This document shows, in pieces, positions 7,690 to 14,840 of a DNA stretch of 64,000 bases. This DNA is from Marinobacter nitratireducens (GTDB taxonomy: Bacteria > Pseudomonadota > Gammaproteobacteria > Pseudomonadales > Oleiphilaceae). Within the stretch, counting starts at the first letter, position 1. The number at the start of each line of letters is the position of its first letter. The notes beneath the pieces are model-generated. The model was not told where the DNA came from and did not search any database. It saw only the letters and a list, made by a program, of their open reading frames with translations. A program made the translations under genes and the position numbers. The stretch is from contig NZ_ANIE01000007.1 of the NCBI RefSeq assembly GCF_000708045.1, positions 248,001 to 312,000 on the forward strand, read 5' to 3'.

Positions 7690-9009
7690 TTATTCCGCCA
7701 TCAATGCTTCAATCTCGGCGACCGTTTTCGGGACTCCGTCGGTCAGCACCCGACAACCGTCCTTCGTCACTACGACATCGTCCTCGATGCGGATGCCAAT
7801 GCCTCGCCATTTTTCATCCACGTCGGTGTTATCCGGCGCGACATAAAGACCGGGCTCAACGGTCAGCACCATGCCCGGTTCCAACTCCCGCCAGGCATCC
7901 CCGACCTTGTAGTCACCAACATCGTGAACATCCATGCCCAACCAGTGTCCGGTACGGTGCATGAAGAAGGGCTTATAGGCCTCGTCTGCAAGGGCCTCTT
8001 CAAGGGAACCACTCAGCAAGCCGAGGTCGATCAAGCCCCGGGTCAGCACCTTCAGAGCCGCCTCATGGGCGTGATTCCAGTGATTACCCGGCCTCACCGC
8101 CTCGATGGCCTCGTACTGAGCCGCCAGGACCACTTCGTACAGTGCGCGCTGCTCGGGGCTGAATTTGCCGCTGACCGGGAAAGTGCGGGTAATGTCGGAG
8201 GCATAACATTCCAGCTCGCAGCCCGCATCAATAAGCACCAGATCGCCCTCTTTCAGGGGCGCACTGTTCTCGATGTAATGCAGGATGCAGCCATTGGCCC
8301 CTCCACCGACAATCGACGGGTACGCCGTGGAGCGGGCGCCGTTATCCATGAAGGTGTGGATCAGTTCAGCTTCCAGGTTGTACTCGTAGCCGCCCCTGCG
8401 AGCCCGTTTCATCGCGCGGCAATGGGCTTCGGCACTGATGGCCCCCGCCTTGGCCATCACCTTGATTTCATTGGCACTCTTGTAGAGCCGGAGATCGTGG
8501 AGCATGTATTCCAGAGCGACAAATTCACCCGGCGGGTGCGCGCCCGTGCGAACTTTGCTGCGGATGGTCTTGACCCAGTCCATGACCCGGCTGTCGAAAC
8601 TGTCGTCCTTGCCGAGGGGATAGTAGACCCGGCTGCGGCCTTCGATCATGCCAGGCAGGATATCGTCGATATCGGAGATCGGGAAAGCATCGTCCAACCC
8701 GAAGCGTTCGATGGCACCCTCGGGCCCTGCCAGGAAACCGTCCCACAGTTCTTTCTGTGGGTCCCTTTCCTTGCAGAACAGCACCGATTCCCCATGCTCA
8801 CGGCCAGGGATCAGGGCCAGCACCGCTTCTGGCTCATCGAAACCGGTCAGATAATGGAAATCGCTGTCCTGGCGAAACGGATGCAGCACATCCCGGTTAC
8901 GCACACGCTCCGGCGCGGCGGGAATAATGGCAATGCTCTCCGGCGCCATCCGCTCCATTAGCTTGCGGCGGCGTTCAGCGAATTCCTTGACGGGTATCAT
9001 GGGCGACAT
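7690..9009 (-). CDS. pepP: Xaa-Pro aminopeptidase PepP
   Basis: A 439-residue cytoplasmic metallopeptidase that removes N-terminal residues preceding proline. The creatinase-like N-domain is followed by a pita-bread M24 domain with metal ligands visible in IDAGCELECYASDITRTFP, HRTGHWLGMDVHDVG and TVEPGLYV. Length and motifs match E. coli PepP. It lies between ygfB and ubiH in the order conserved across gammaproteobacteria; 26 bp separate it from ygfB. Confidence 0.95.
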   Translation of the reverse strand: MSPMIPVKEFAERRRKLMERMAPESIAIIPAAPERVRNRDVLHPFRQDSDFHYLTGFDEPEAVLALIPGREHGESVLFCKERDPQKELWDGFLAGPEGAIERFGLDDAFPISDIDDILPGMIEGRSRVYYPLGKDDSFDSRVMDWVKTIRSKVRTGAHPPGEFVALEYMLHDLRLYKSANEIKVMAKAGAISAEAHCRAMKRARRGGYEYNLEAELIHTFMDNGARSTAYPSIVGGGANGCILHYIENSAPLKEGDLVLIDAGCELECYASDITRTFPVSGKFSPEQRALYEVVLAAQYEAIEAVRPGNHWNHAHEAALKVLTRGLIDLGLLSGSLEEALADEAYKPFFMHRTGHWLGMDVHDVGDYKVGDAWRELEPGMVLTVEPGLYVAPDNTDVDEKWRGIGIRIEDDVVVTKDGCRVLTDGVPKTVAEIEALMAE

Positions 9010-9035
9010 AGGTTCTCCCGCGGCTCAGACGCTGC

Positions 9036-9635
9036 TCAATGCAGGGTCGGTGATTTGGAGTCCGGCGCTTCCGGCGCGTTGAATTCAGTGTATACAGCCA
9101 ACGCTCCGAGACGGATGTATTCGGTAATCTCGAGGAGTTGCTGTTCGCTCTCCTCGTCGGCTTCTTCCTCATCGGAAAGCTGGCTGATCGCCACCATGTC
9201 CTCGATCAGCTCACGGATCTCGTCCGGTGCCTGTCCCAGGGATTCACCGGCAGCCAGCGCCATGCCTTCAAGAAAGCCACGCACCCAGGCCACAAGTGCC
9301 TCCAGACGCTGCTCAATGGCGTATTCGTCATCCGGCAGCAATGGATGGAAACTCATGTCCGCCGCCTTCAACAGCTCCAGGGTCTGCTCATAGGCCCGGT
9401 TCATGAAGGGCGCCAGATCCTCGGATTCCTCAATGGCGGCGTCGGGCAGTCCCATGTGTTCGCATACCATGGCCAACCAGTCAGGTTCTTCGATGCGATT
9501 GCCAGCAGCAAGACGGCCACAAAGGACGCCGTGCAGTTCGGACGGGTGACTGAATGCCTTGTGGGCAGTGAAAACGTTGGCCCAGCGCTCAAACTCTGCG
9601 GCGCGGGCAGCACCAGAGGTGTCAGCTTCTGACAT
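9036..9635 (-). CDS. YgfB/UPF0149 family protein
   Basis: A 199-residue acidic helical protein of the YgfB (UPF0149) family, recognised from AFSHPSELHGVLCGRLAAG, WVRGFLEGMALA and the C-terminal acidic DEEEADEESEQQ segment. In P. aeruginosa YgfB represses the alpA/ampDh3 pathway; elsewhere its role is unclear. I chose the ATG at 9635 (MSEADTSG), which starts just before the family homology; an in-frame extension to 9752 would run through the Zur-like box. It is the first gene of the ygfB-pepP-ubiH-ubiI unit. Confidence 0.88.
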   Translation of the reverse strand: MSEADTSGAARAAEFERWANVFTAHKAFSHPSELHGVLCGRLAAGNRIEEPDWLAMVCEHMGLPDAAIEESEDLAPFMNRAYEQTLELLKAADMSFHPLLPDDEYAIEQRLEALVAWVRGFLEGMALAAGESLGQAPDEIRELIEDMVAISQLSDEEEADEESEQQLLEITEYIRLGALAVYTEFNAPEAPDSKSPTLH

Positions 9636-9731
9636 GTACCGGAGCAATCCTGTGTTGTTGAGTGAAGTGCCTATCGTAGCATTCGGGCAGCACAGAGGCA
9701 CTGATCGGTTGCTTTTCTGGCCTGGCTTTAT

Positions 9732-9748
9732 AATTATGTTATAACATA
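9732..9748 (+). promoter_or_regulatory. Zur-like operator upstream of the DUF2796 gene
   Basis: A palindrome TATGTTATAACATA (9735-9748) lies 24 bp before the DUF2796 ATG. Aligned to the gammaproteobacterial Zur consensus TGTTATA-N-TATAACA, the right half (9740-9746) is exact and the left half matches 4 of 7. The downstream genes are those induced by zinc starvation in Pseudomonas (PA4063-PA4066 type), so Zur control is the expected reading. It also lies upstream of ygfB on the other strand. Confidence 0.6.
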
Positions 9749-9771
9749 CCAATCACCTAGGAGTTCTGTAG

Positions 9772-10344
9772 ATGACTCTCAACCATTTGCGCACACTGGC
9801 CACGCTTGCGCTCGCCCTCAGCGCACCGCTTTATGCCGCCGACAACCCCTCAGCCCATCAGCACGGCCATGCTGAACTGCAACTGGCCATCAGCGGTGAT
9901 CGCGCAGACCTGTTTTTTACGTCTCCCGCACACAACCTGCTTGGTTTCGAACATGAAGCGCGAACCGACGAACAGAAACAGCACGTTCACAGCGTTCGCG
10001 AATGGCTGGCAACGACGCCCCTGATCAGTACCGGTGACATCGACTGTCAGATCACCGATGCCAACGTCGATATCGAAGCCATGGAGCACCGTGGCCGCCA
10101 TGATGAAGATGACCATAACCACGAGTACGACGATCATGACCAAACTGAGCAGCAAAGCCACTCGGACATCGAAGTAACTCAGGTCCTCAACTGCCCGGGA
10201 ATCGATTCAACCAAAGCACTGATCACCGCTCTACCCGAGCAGTTCACAGCCATTTCACAGCTGGAAATCTCCTGGGTCAGCTCCTCAGGTCAGGGCTCAG
10301 CTCGACTGAAAGATGGCGAAACAACGTTCAGCCTGGCCCCCTAA
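9772..10344 (+). CDS. DUF2796 periplasmic zinc-related protein, ZrgA-like
   Basis: A 190-residue secreted protein with a signal peptide (cleavage near LYAAD) and the DUF2796 signature HQHGHAELQLAISG. A His/Asp-rich loop around residues 103-130 (HRGRHDEDDHNHEYDDHD) is a likely metal site. Homologues include Vibrio ZrgA and the PA4063-type protein, both linked to zinc acquisition and repressed by Zur. It follows a Zur-like box. It converges on the DUF3299 gene and the two stops overlap by 4 bp. Zinc binding is inferred from the composition and relatives. Confidence 0.88.
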   Translation: MTLNHLRTLATLALALSAPLYAADNPSAHQHGHAELQLAISGDRADLFFTSPAHNLLGFEHEARTDEQKQHVHSVREWLATTPLISTGDIDCQITDANVDIEAMEHRGRHDEDDHNHEYDDHDQTEQQSHSDIEVTQVLNCPGIDSTKALITALPEQFTAISQLEISWVSSSGQGSARLKDGETTFSLAP

Positions 10345-10865
10345 TATTGCTCGTAGGGAGACACGGCGTCCGCACTGATGGCATAGGATGAGGTACCAAT
10401 GTCATTCTCGGTGCGCTGAATCATCACCGTTCCCTCAACCCAGATCGGATCGTAAAGAGCCTCGATGGTAAACCCCTCAGGGTATTTGACATGGATAATC
10501 TGGTTCGGCGGCGGCGGCGGCACATGAATGCAGGCGCCGTAGTAAGGCACAAGGAAAAACTCGAGGATACGCATGTCCTCGGTTGTTTTCAGCGGCACCA
10601 CAAACCCCGGAATCCGCCCGGTAACGTTTTCCATCTCAGGAACCACGCGGCCGGTCATGATTTCGTCAGGGAGCAGCGCCGGGCCATCGCCCTGATGCTC
10701 GACTTCTGGCATATTCTCCAGCAGCGCCAGATCTTCAGCTGGCATCAGCTCCAGCCAGTCAATTTCCCGAAGCTCTGCATTGGCGCCCATGGCCGCAAAC
10801 AGCAGGCTTGCCATGGCAACCAGGTGCATCAGTGCCCGGGATGATTTGAGAAAAGCAGGAAGCAT
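10341..10865 (-). CDS. DUF3299 exported protein, zinc-cassette member
   Basis: A 174-residue exported protein with signal peptide (cleavage near GANAE). The DUF3299 domain is recognised from GRIPGFVVPL, FFLVPYYGACIHVPPPPPNQ and a Tyr-rich end. The family accompanies DUF2796 and a LolD/FtsX-like ABC transporter in zinc-starvation clusters. The ATG at 10865 has GGAGA about 10 bases upstream; a longer in-frame reading to 11180 would run through the ABC gene. Unlike the co-directional Pseudomonas arrangement, it is on the opposite strand here, divergent from the ABC genes and convergent with DUF2796. Confidence 0.85.
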   Translation of the reverse strand: MLPAFLKSSRALMHLVAMASLLFAAMGANAELREIDWLELMPAEDLALLENMPEVEHQGDGPALLPDEIMTGRVVPEMENVTGRIPGFVVPLKTTEDMRILEFFLVPYYGACIHVPPPPPNQIIHVKYPEGFTIEALYDPIWVEGTVMIQRTENDIGTSSYAISADAVSPYEQY

Positions 10866-10932
10866 CAGATAACGTTCTCCACAAGACGATTTGGACGCCA
10901 AAGCATCATACACGGGCAAAGCCACGAGCAAC

Positions 10933-11649
10933 ATGAACACAGAGACAGAATCCATGCCCTCAGGTTCCCGAACCACTGCTCCGGCCCTGACCGTGAGTGA
11001 TCTCCATTTTCGCTGGTCCGCAGACCAACCCTCGCTGTCATTCCCGGACATCCGGCTCGCAGCAGGCGAACACCTGTTCATCCACGGCCCCAGCGGCTCC
11101 GGAAAAAGTACCTTTCTGAGCCTGCTGGCGGGAATGCTAAGTCCAGAGAGCGGGACCATCCATATGCTTGGCAACGACATTCACAAAGCCCGAGCCGGGG
11201 ATCGTGACCGCTTTCGGGCCGACCACATCGGAGTCATCTTTCAGCAGTTCAATCTGGTGCCTTACCTGACGGCGGAAACCAACGTCACACTGCCCTGCAG
11301 ACTGTCGGATTCCCGCCGCGACGCCACCCATCCCAACCCCATGGCGGAAGCCCATCGCCTGCTGACCGCCCTGACCATCCCCGAGGATCATTGGCATCGC
11401 AAGGTCACAGAACTGAGCATCGGCCAGCAGCAGCGCGTTGCTGCCGCCCGGGCGTTGATCGGGTCGCCGGAACTGGTCCTTGCCGATGAGCCTACCTCGG
11501 CCCTGGATACCGACAACCGGGATCGTTTTCTCGACTTGCTGCTCACCCTGGCCGAGGAACGCAATACGTCTGTACTGTTTGTCAGTCACGACCGCACGCT
11601 GGCGCCGCACTTCCATCACCAGATCGAACTTGATGGAGGCGTGCGATGA
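10933..11649 (+). CDS. ABC transporter ATP-binding protein, zinc-cassette type
   Basis: A 238-residue nucleotide-binding subunit of the LolD/MacB type. Walker A GPSGSGKST, Q-loop IFQQFNLVPYLTAETNV, signature LSIGQQQRVAAARAL, Walker B LVLADEPTSALD and the H-loop VSHD are all present. The start is uncertain: ATG 10933 is used, and 10954 also fits; neither has a strong ribosome site. It overlaps the permease gene by 4 bp (ATGA). By analogy with PA4064-PA4065 it probably drives an envelope process during zinc shortage rather than classical import, since no dedicated binding protein of the ZnuA type is present. Confidence 0.9.
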   Translation: MNTETESMPSGSRTTAPALTVSDLHFRWSADQPSLSFPDIRLAAGEHLFIHGPSGSGKSTFLSLLAGMLSPESGTIHMLGNDIHKARAGDRDRFRADHIGVIFQQFNLVPYLTAETNVTLPCRLSDSRRDATHPNPMAEAHRLLTALTIPEDHWHRKVTELSIGQQQRVAAARALIGSPELVLADEPTSALDTDNRDRFLDLLLTLAEERNTSVLFVSHDRTLAPHFHHQIELDGGVR

Positions 11650-12920
11650 AAGCAGCACTGGCGCTCTCGCTGGCACGCGCAAGCCTCTGGCACCGCCGCA
11701 AGGTCCTGGCACTCGTATGCCTGACACTGACCCTGAGCGTGACCCTGCTGCTCGGCATCCAGTACCTGCGCACCGAGGTGAAGCAGTCCTTCACCAACAC
11801 CATCTCCGATACCGACCTGATCATCGGTGCCCGGAGCGGTCAGCTCAACCTGCTGCTCTACACCGTGTTTCACATCGGCAACGCCACCAATAACATCCGC
11901 TGGTCCACGTTCAAGCAACTCGAGCAGGACGAACGAATCGACTGGCTGATCCCTATCTCCCTGGGGGACAGCTACAAAGGCTACCGGGTCGTGGCGACGG
12001 ACGAGCGCATGCTGACTCACTTCCGCTACGGTCAGGGACACGCTCTGGCCATGGCTGAGGGCCAATGGTTTGATGGCGTCTTCGATGTTGTTGCCGGTGC
12101 CTCGGTTGCGAAAAGCCTCAACCACAGAATCGGCGACCACATTGTGCTGTCTCATGGTGGCGGCCGCACCAGTTTTTCCAACCACGACCAGACACCTTTC
12201 ACCGTAACCGGAATCCTCGAGCCAACCGGCACCCCGGTGGATCAGGCGGTATACATCAGCCTGGATGGTATGGAAGCTATGCACATTGGCTGGTCCTCCG
12301 GTGTCGCCATCCCCGGGCGCACGCTGACCCCAGAACAGGCCGAAGAGCGCACCTTCACACCGGATGCCATTACGGCGGCCTTCGCCGGACTCGACCGGAA
12401 GATCCTGACCTTCCGCGTTCAGCGACAGATCAATGAGTCAACTGCCGAGCCCCTGTCAGCCATCCTTCCGGGCGTAGCCCTCAGTGAACTCTGGCGATTG
12501 ATGGGTCAGTTCGAGCGCGCCTTGCTGGGCATCACCGGCTTTGTTGTGATCACCAGCCTGATTGGCCTCGTCGCCGTTCTTCTCACCCTGCAGGCCCAAC
12601 GGGCTCACGAAATCGCCGTACTGCGGGCCATCGGTGCCTCTCCTGCACTGATCGCGGCGCTCTATGTGATCGAGTGTGTGTTGCTGGCGCTGGTTGCCAG
12701 CGCGCTGGCGTTGGTACTGGGCGCAGGAGTCATATTGGCCCTGAGCCCCTGGCTACTGGCCGAGTATGGCCTGTACATCCCCCTGCGACCGCTCGACCAC
12801 ACCGAATGGCTGATGCTTGCCGCTGTGCCGGCTGCAGCGTTGCTGGTTGCTCTCTTGCCCGCCCTCAGCACCTGGCGCCAAAGTCGCTCACTGGGGCTGG
12901 GAGATACCGGTGAGAAGTGA
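11646..12920 (+). CDS. FtsX-like ABC transporter permease
   Basis: A 424-residue MacB/FtsX-type permease: one N-terminal membrane helix (about residues 20-40), a large periplasmic MacB_PCD-like domain, then three C-terminal helices with the FtsX domain (about 295-415, containing EIAVLRAIGASPALI). It partners the ATPase encoded just upstream, with overlapping stop and start. Family relatives transmit ATP energy to periplasmic or lipoprotein partners; here the DUF2796 and DUF3299 proteins are plausible partners. Confidence 0.9.
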   Translation: MKAALALSLARASLWHRRKVLALVCLTLTLSVTLLLGIQYLRTEVKQSFTNTISDTDLIIGARSGQLNLLLYTVFHIGNATNNIRWSTFKQLEQDERIDWLIPISLGDSYKGYRVVATDERMLTHFRYGQGHALAMAEGQWFDGVFDVVAGASVAKSLNHRIGDHIVLSHGGGRTSFSNHDQTPFTVTGILEPTGTPVDQAVYISLDGMEAMHIGWSSGVAIPGRTLTPEQAEERTFTPDAITAAFAGLDRKILTFRVQRQINESTAEPLSAILPGVALSELWRLMGQFERALLGITGFVVITSLIGLVAVLLTLQAQRAHEIAVLRAIGASPALIAALYVIECVLLALVASALALVLGAGVILALSPWLLAEYGLYIPLRPLDHTEWLMLAAVPAAALLVALLPALSTWRQSRSLGLGDTGEK

Positions 12921-12958
12921 CAGAAGTCACGCCACATGGGCCATGACAACCCTGTAAA

Positions 12959-12987
12959 TTGACCGACTTAGCGTCCACACTTATAGT
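12959..12987 (+). promoter_or_regulatory. Sigma-70-type promoter for TIGR02449-zapA
   Basis: TTGACC at 12959-12964 and TATAGT at 12982-12987, with a 17-base spacer, lie 35 bp before the TIGR02449 start. The fit to consensus is good and no other gene uses this stretch. Confidence 0.6.
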
Positions 12988-13022
12988 TACTTGGATTCAC
13001 AACAACCGATGTTGGGCAAGCC

Positions 13023-13229
13023 ATGGAACAGTCCGAAGTACAGGCATTAGCGGACAAGCTGGACAAGCTGATAGAGCGCTGTCAGAAGCTGGAACAAGAC
13101 AACGCCACCCTGCGGGAACTGCAGGACGACTGGAACCGGGAACGGGCCCAGCTCATGCACAAGAATGATCTTGCCAAAAACAAGATCGAAGCCATGATTG
13201 GCCGCCTTCGCGCCCTGGAGCACCACTGA
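13023..13229 (+). CDS. TIGR02449 family small coiled-coil protein
   Basis: A 68-residue protein, almost wholly a heptad-patterned coiled coil (ALADKLDKLIERCQKLEQDN). TIGR02449 proteins are found directly before zapA in many gammaproteobacteria and resemble ZapB in size and shape, suggesting a cell-division role. Its stop overlaps the zapA start (TGATG), so the two are translationally coupled. Confidence 0.85.
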   Translation: MEQSEVQALADKLDKLIERCQKLEQDNATLRELQDDWNRERAQLMHKNDLAKNKIEAMIGRLRALEHH

Positions 13230-13525
13230 TGTCACAGCAACCCACCACCGTTGAGGTGAAGATTCTCGACAAGGAATACCTGGTGGCCTGCCCGGAGGAA
13301 GAGCAGCAGGCGCTGATTCGCGCCGCCCAGCATCTGGATAGCAAAATGCGCGAGATCCGCGCCAGCGGGAAGGTGTTTGGTACCGAGCGCATAGCGGTTA
13401 TGGCGGCCCTGAACATCACCCATGAACTGCTGGAGCAGGACACCATGTCCGATGCCACCAGCACACTGCTCAAGGCCATGAGCGGCAAATTGGACAGTGT
13501 TCTGGGTGAAAAAACCGACACCTGA
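13229..13525 (+). CDS. zapA: Cell division protein ZapA
   Basis: A 98-residue FtsZ-ring stabiliser. The N-terminal part (VEVKILDKEYLVACPEEEQ) matches the ZapA globular head, followed by a helical coiled-coil tail. It is encoded directly before the 6S RNA gene and fau, the order found in E. coli (zapA-ssrS-ygfA). It overlaps the TIGR02449 gene by one base. Confidence 0.93.
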   Translation: MSQQPTTVEVKILDKEYLVACPEEEQQALIRAAQHLDSKMREIRASGKVFGTERIAVMAALNITHELLEQDTMSDATSTLLKAMSGKLDSVLGEKTDT

Positions 13526-13554
13526 CCAGGCATAGGCGTTTTCCAAATCAGGTG

Positions 13555-13585
13555 TTGCAATCGGCCCTGCTTATGCCCGTATAAT
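13555..13585 (+). promoter_or_regulatory. Promoter of the 6S RNA gene
   Basis: TTGCAA at 13555-13560 and a perfect TATAAT at 13580-13585 lie just ahead of the 6S RNA 5' end. The 19-base spacer is slightly long for sigma-70. Confidence 0.55.
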
Positions 13586-13591
13586 GAGTAC

Positions 13592-13772
13592 AACTTCCTG
13601 GGCTGTTCGCGATGGTCGGATACGTCCTCGAGCCGATGCGCACTACCCAGGTGGCTACTTCAGGGCATTGTGAGCACGTCCCCTCGCGGGGAAAGCCTAA
13701 TATGTCACAGCGGCCACCGACCTTGAACTTTGGGTTCAAGGGCCACATCCGATAACGGCAGCCCGGGAAGCT
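13592..13772 (+). ncRNA. ssrS: 6S RNA
   Basis: An RNA of about 180 nt that binds RNA polymerase and dampens sigma-70 transcription in stationary phase. The 5' part CTTCCTGGGCTGTT pairs with the 3' part GGCAGCCCGGGAAG as the closing stem, and the conserved internal block CCTTGAACTTTGGGTTCAAGG is close to the E. coli equivalent. It sits between zapA and fau as in other gammaproteobacteria. Ends are estimated from the closing stem and the promoter. Confidence 0.92.
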
Positions 13773-13777
13773 TTATT

Positions 13778-14425
13778 TTGAGCCAGTTTATCGCCCCCCA
13801 ACCCTTCGAATCCCATCCGGATAACCTGACACGAAGCCAACTCAGGCGACACATTCGCCAGCTTCGGCGCTCCCTGAGCGTTGAACAGCAGCAACGGGCA
13901 TCTGAATACCTCGCGCTTAACCTGCTTAATCATCCGGACCTGCATCGCGCCAGGCACATTGCGATTTACCTGCCCAACGACGGCGAAATCGACCCTCATC
14001 TGTATATGAGCATGGCCCGCCGCAAAGGCATTACGTTTTATTTACCGGTACTGCACCCGATCCACGAAGGTCATCTGGTATTCAGCCCCTACCACGACGG
14101 TATCAAGCTGACAGCTAACCGTTTTGGCATTCCAGAGCCCTCTTTCAGCGATGGGTTGAAGAGGCCACCCTGGGCACTGGATGCGGTTTTGTTCCCGCTG
14201 GTCGGGTTTGACGAGCATGGCGGGCGCCTGGGAATGGGAGGAGGCTTCTACGATCGGACGTTCGCATTCAGCCGATTGCGACCAAGACTGGCGCCGAAGC
14301 TCATTGGACTGGCGCACGACTTTCAGAAGGTCAAGGAACTGCCGGTTGAGCCCTGGGATGTGCCCTTACATGGCGTGGTGACGGATCAGCGGTGTTACCG
14401 CTTCAGGGGATCATCCAGTCCCTGA
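13778..14425 (+). CDS. fau: 5-formyltetrahydrofolate cyclo-ligase
   Basis: A protein of about 215 residues that converts 5-formyl-THF to 5,10-methenyl-THF with ATP. Family motifs YLPNDGEID and VGFDEHGGRLGMGGGFYDRT are clear. The likely start is the TTG at 13778, with GGGAAG about 8 bases upstream; that ribosome site lies in the closing stem of 6S RNA. A longer TTG start at 13730 falls inside 6S RNA and adds no homology. Co-transcription with 6S RNA is the pattern known in E. coli (ygfA). Confidence 0.9.
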   Translation: MSQFIAPQPFESHPDNLTRSQLRRHIRQLRRSLSVEQQQRASEYLALNLLNHPDLHRARHIAIYLPNDGEIDPHLYMSMARRKGITFYLPVLHPIHEGHLVFSPYHDGIKLTANRFGIPEPSFSDGLKRPPWALDAVLFPLVGFDEHGGRLGMGGGFYDRTFAFSRLRPRLAPKLIGLAHDFQKVKELPVEPWDVPLHGVVTDQRCYRFRGSSSP

Positions 14426-14559
14426 ACAACGCCAACCGTAACGCTTTCCTGGACCCTGGGCCTGTCTTCTGAGGCCTGAAGGGACGTGAAACCAGTGATT
14501 ACAAGACCGACAGCAAAGATCAGCACAACGGCTTTAATGATGTCAGGTTTGCCCCCCAT
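14395..14559 (-). CDS. Small single-pass membrane protein, unknown
   Basis: A 54-codon frame starting MGGKPDIIKA, then a hydrophobic helix (about residues 9-26, VVLIFAVGLVITGF) and a polar tail ending DDPLKR. An AAGGA site lies about 10 bases before the ATG. Its 3' end overlaps the end of fau by 31 bp on the opposite strand. The upstream 150 bp is markedly AT-rich, consistent with its own promoter. I do not recognise a family. It could be a real small protein or chance. Confidence 0.5.
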   Translation of the reverse strand: MGGKPDIIKAVVLIFAVGLVITGFTSLQASEDRPRVQESVTVGVVQGLDDPLKR

Positions 14560-14709
14560 GGTACGCGAGTCCTTCAGATGCTTTTGGTAATTTGCAGAAA
14601 AATCAGCCAGCTATTTCTGACTTCGAGAATTAGACGAAAGACTAACACGCATCTTCATTTTTACAATTTTTCACTGATTACTATTCTGTAATAAATGCAC
14701 ATTTCTCGG

Positions 14710-14821
14710 GGCCTGGATAGCCGGAAAATCTCCGGAACTGTGCGGAGCCCGGGATGGCGGAGCCCAAGCGCCACATGGATGTGCTTGAGCGTGTTCCGGC
14801 AATTTTCCCGCTATCCAGGCC
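14710..14821. repeat. Palindromic intergenic element, copy 1
   Basis: Arms of 20 bp at 14710-14729 and 14802-14821 match at 19 of 20 positions as an inverted repeat; an inner CCGGAAC/GTTCCGG pair (14732-14738, 14793-14799) extends the stem. The core (about 14739-14792) contains GGGATGGCGGAGCCCAAGCG followed by CCACATGGATGTG. The same core, in reverse orientation, is in the element at 18501, but the arms differ. It starts 20 bp past the ilvA stop and could terminate or stabilise that transcript. Confidence 0.8.
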
Positions 14822-14840
14822 AACCCCCTATCGAAGCGGG

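Noticed and set aside
7657..8961. A 434-codon open frame on the plus strand
   Set aside because: It is exactly antisense to pepP, whose M24 motifs are intact; the long frame reflects GC-rich codon use.
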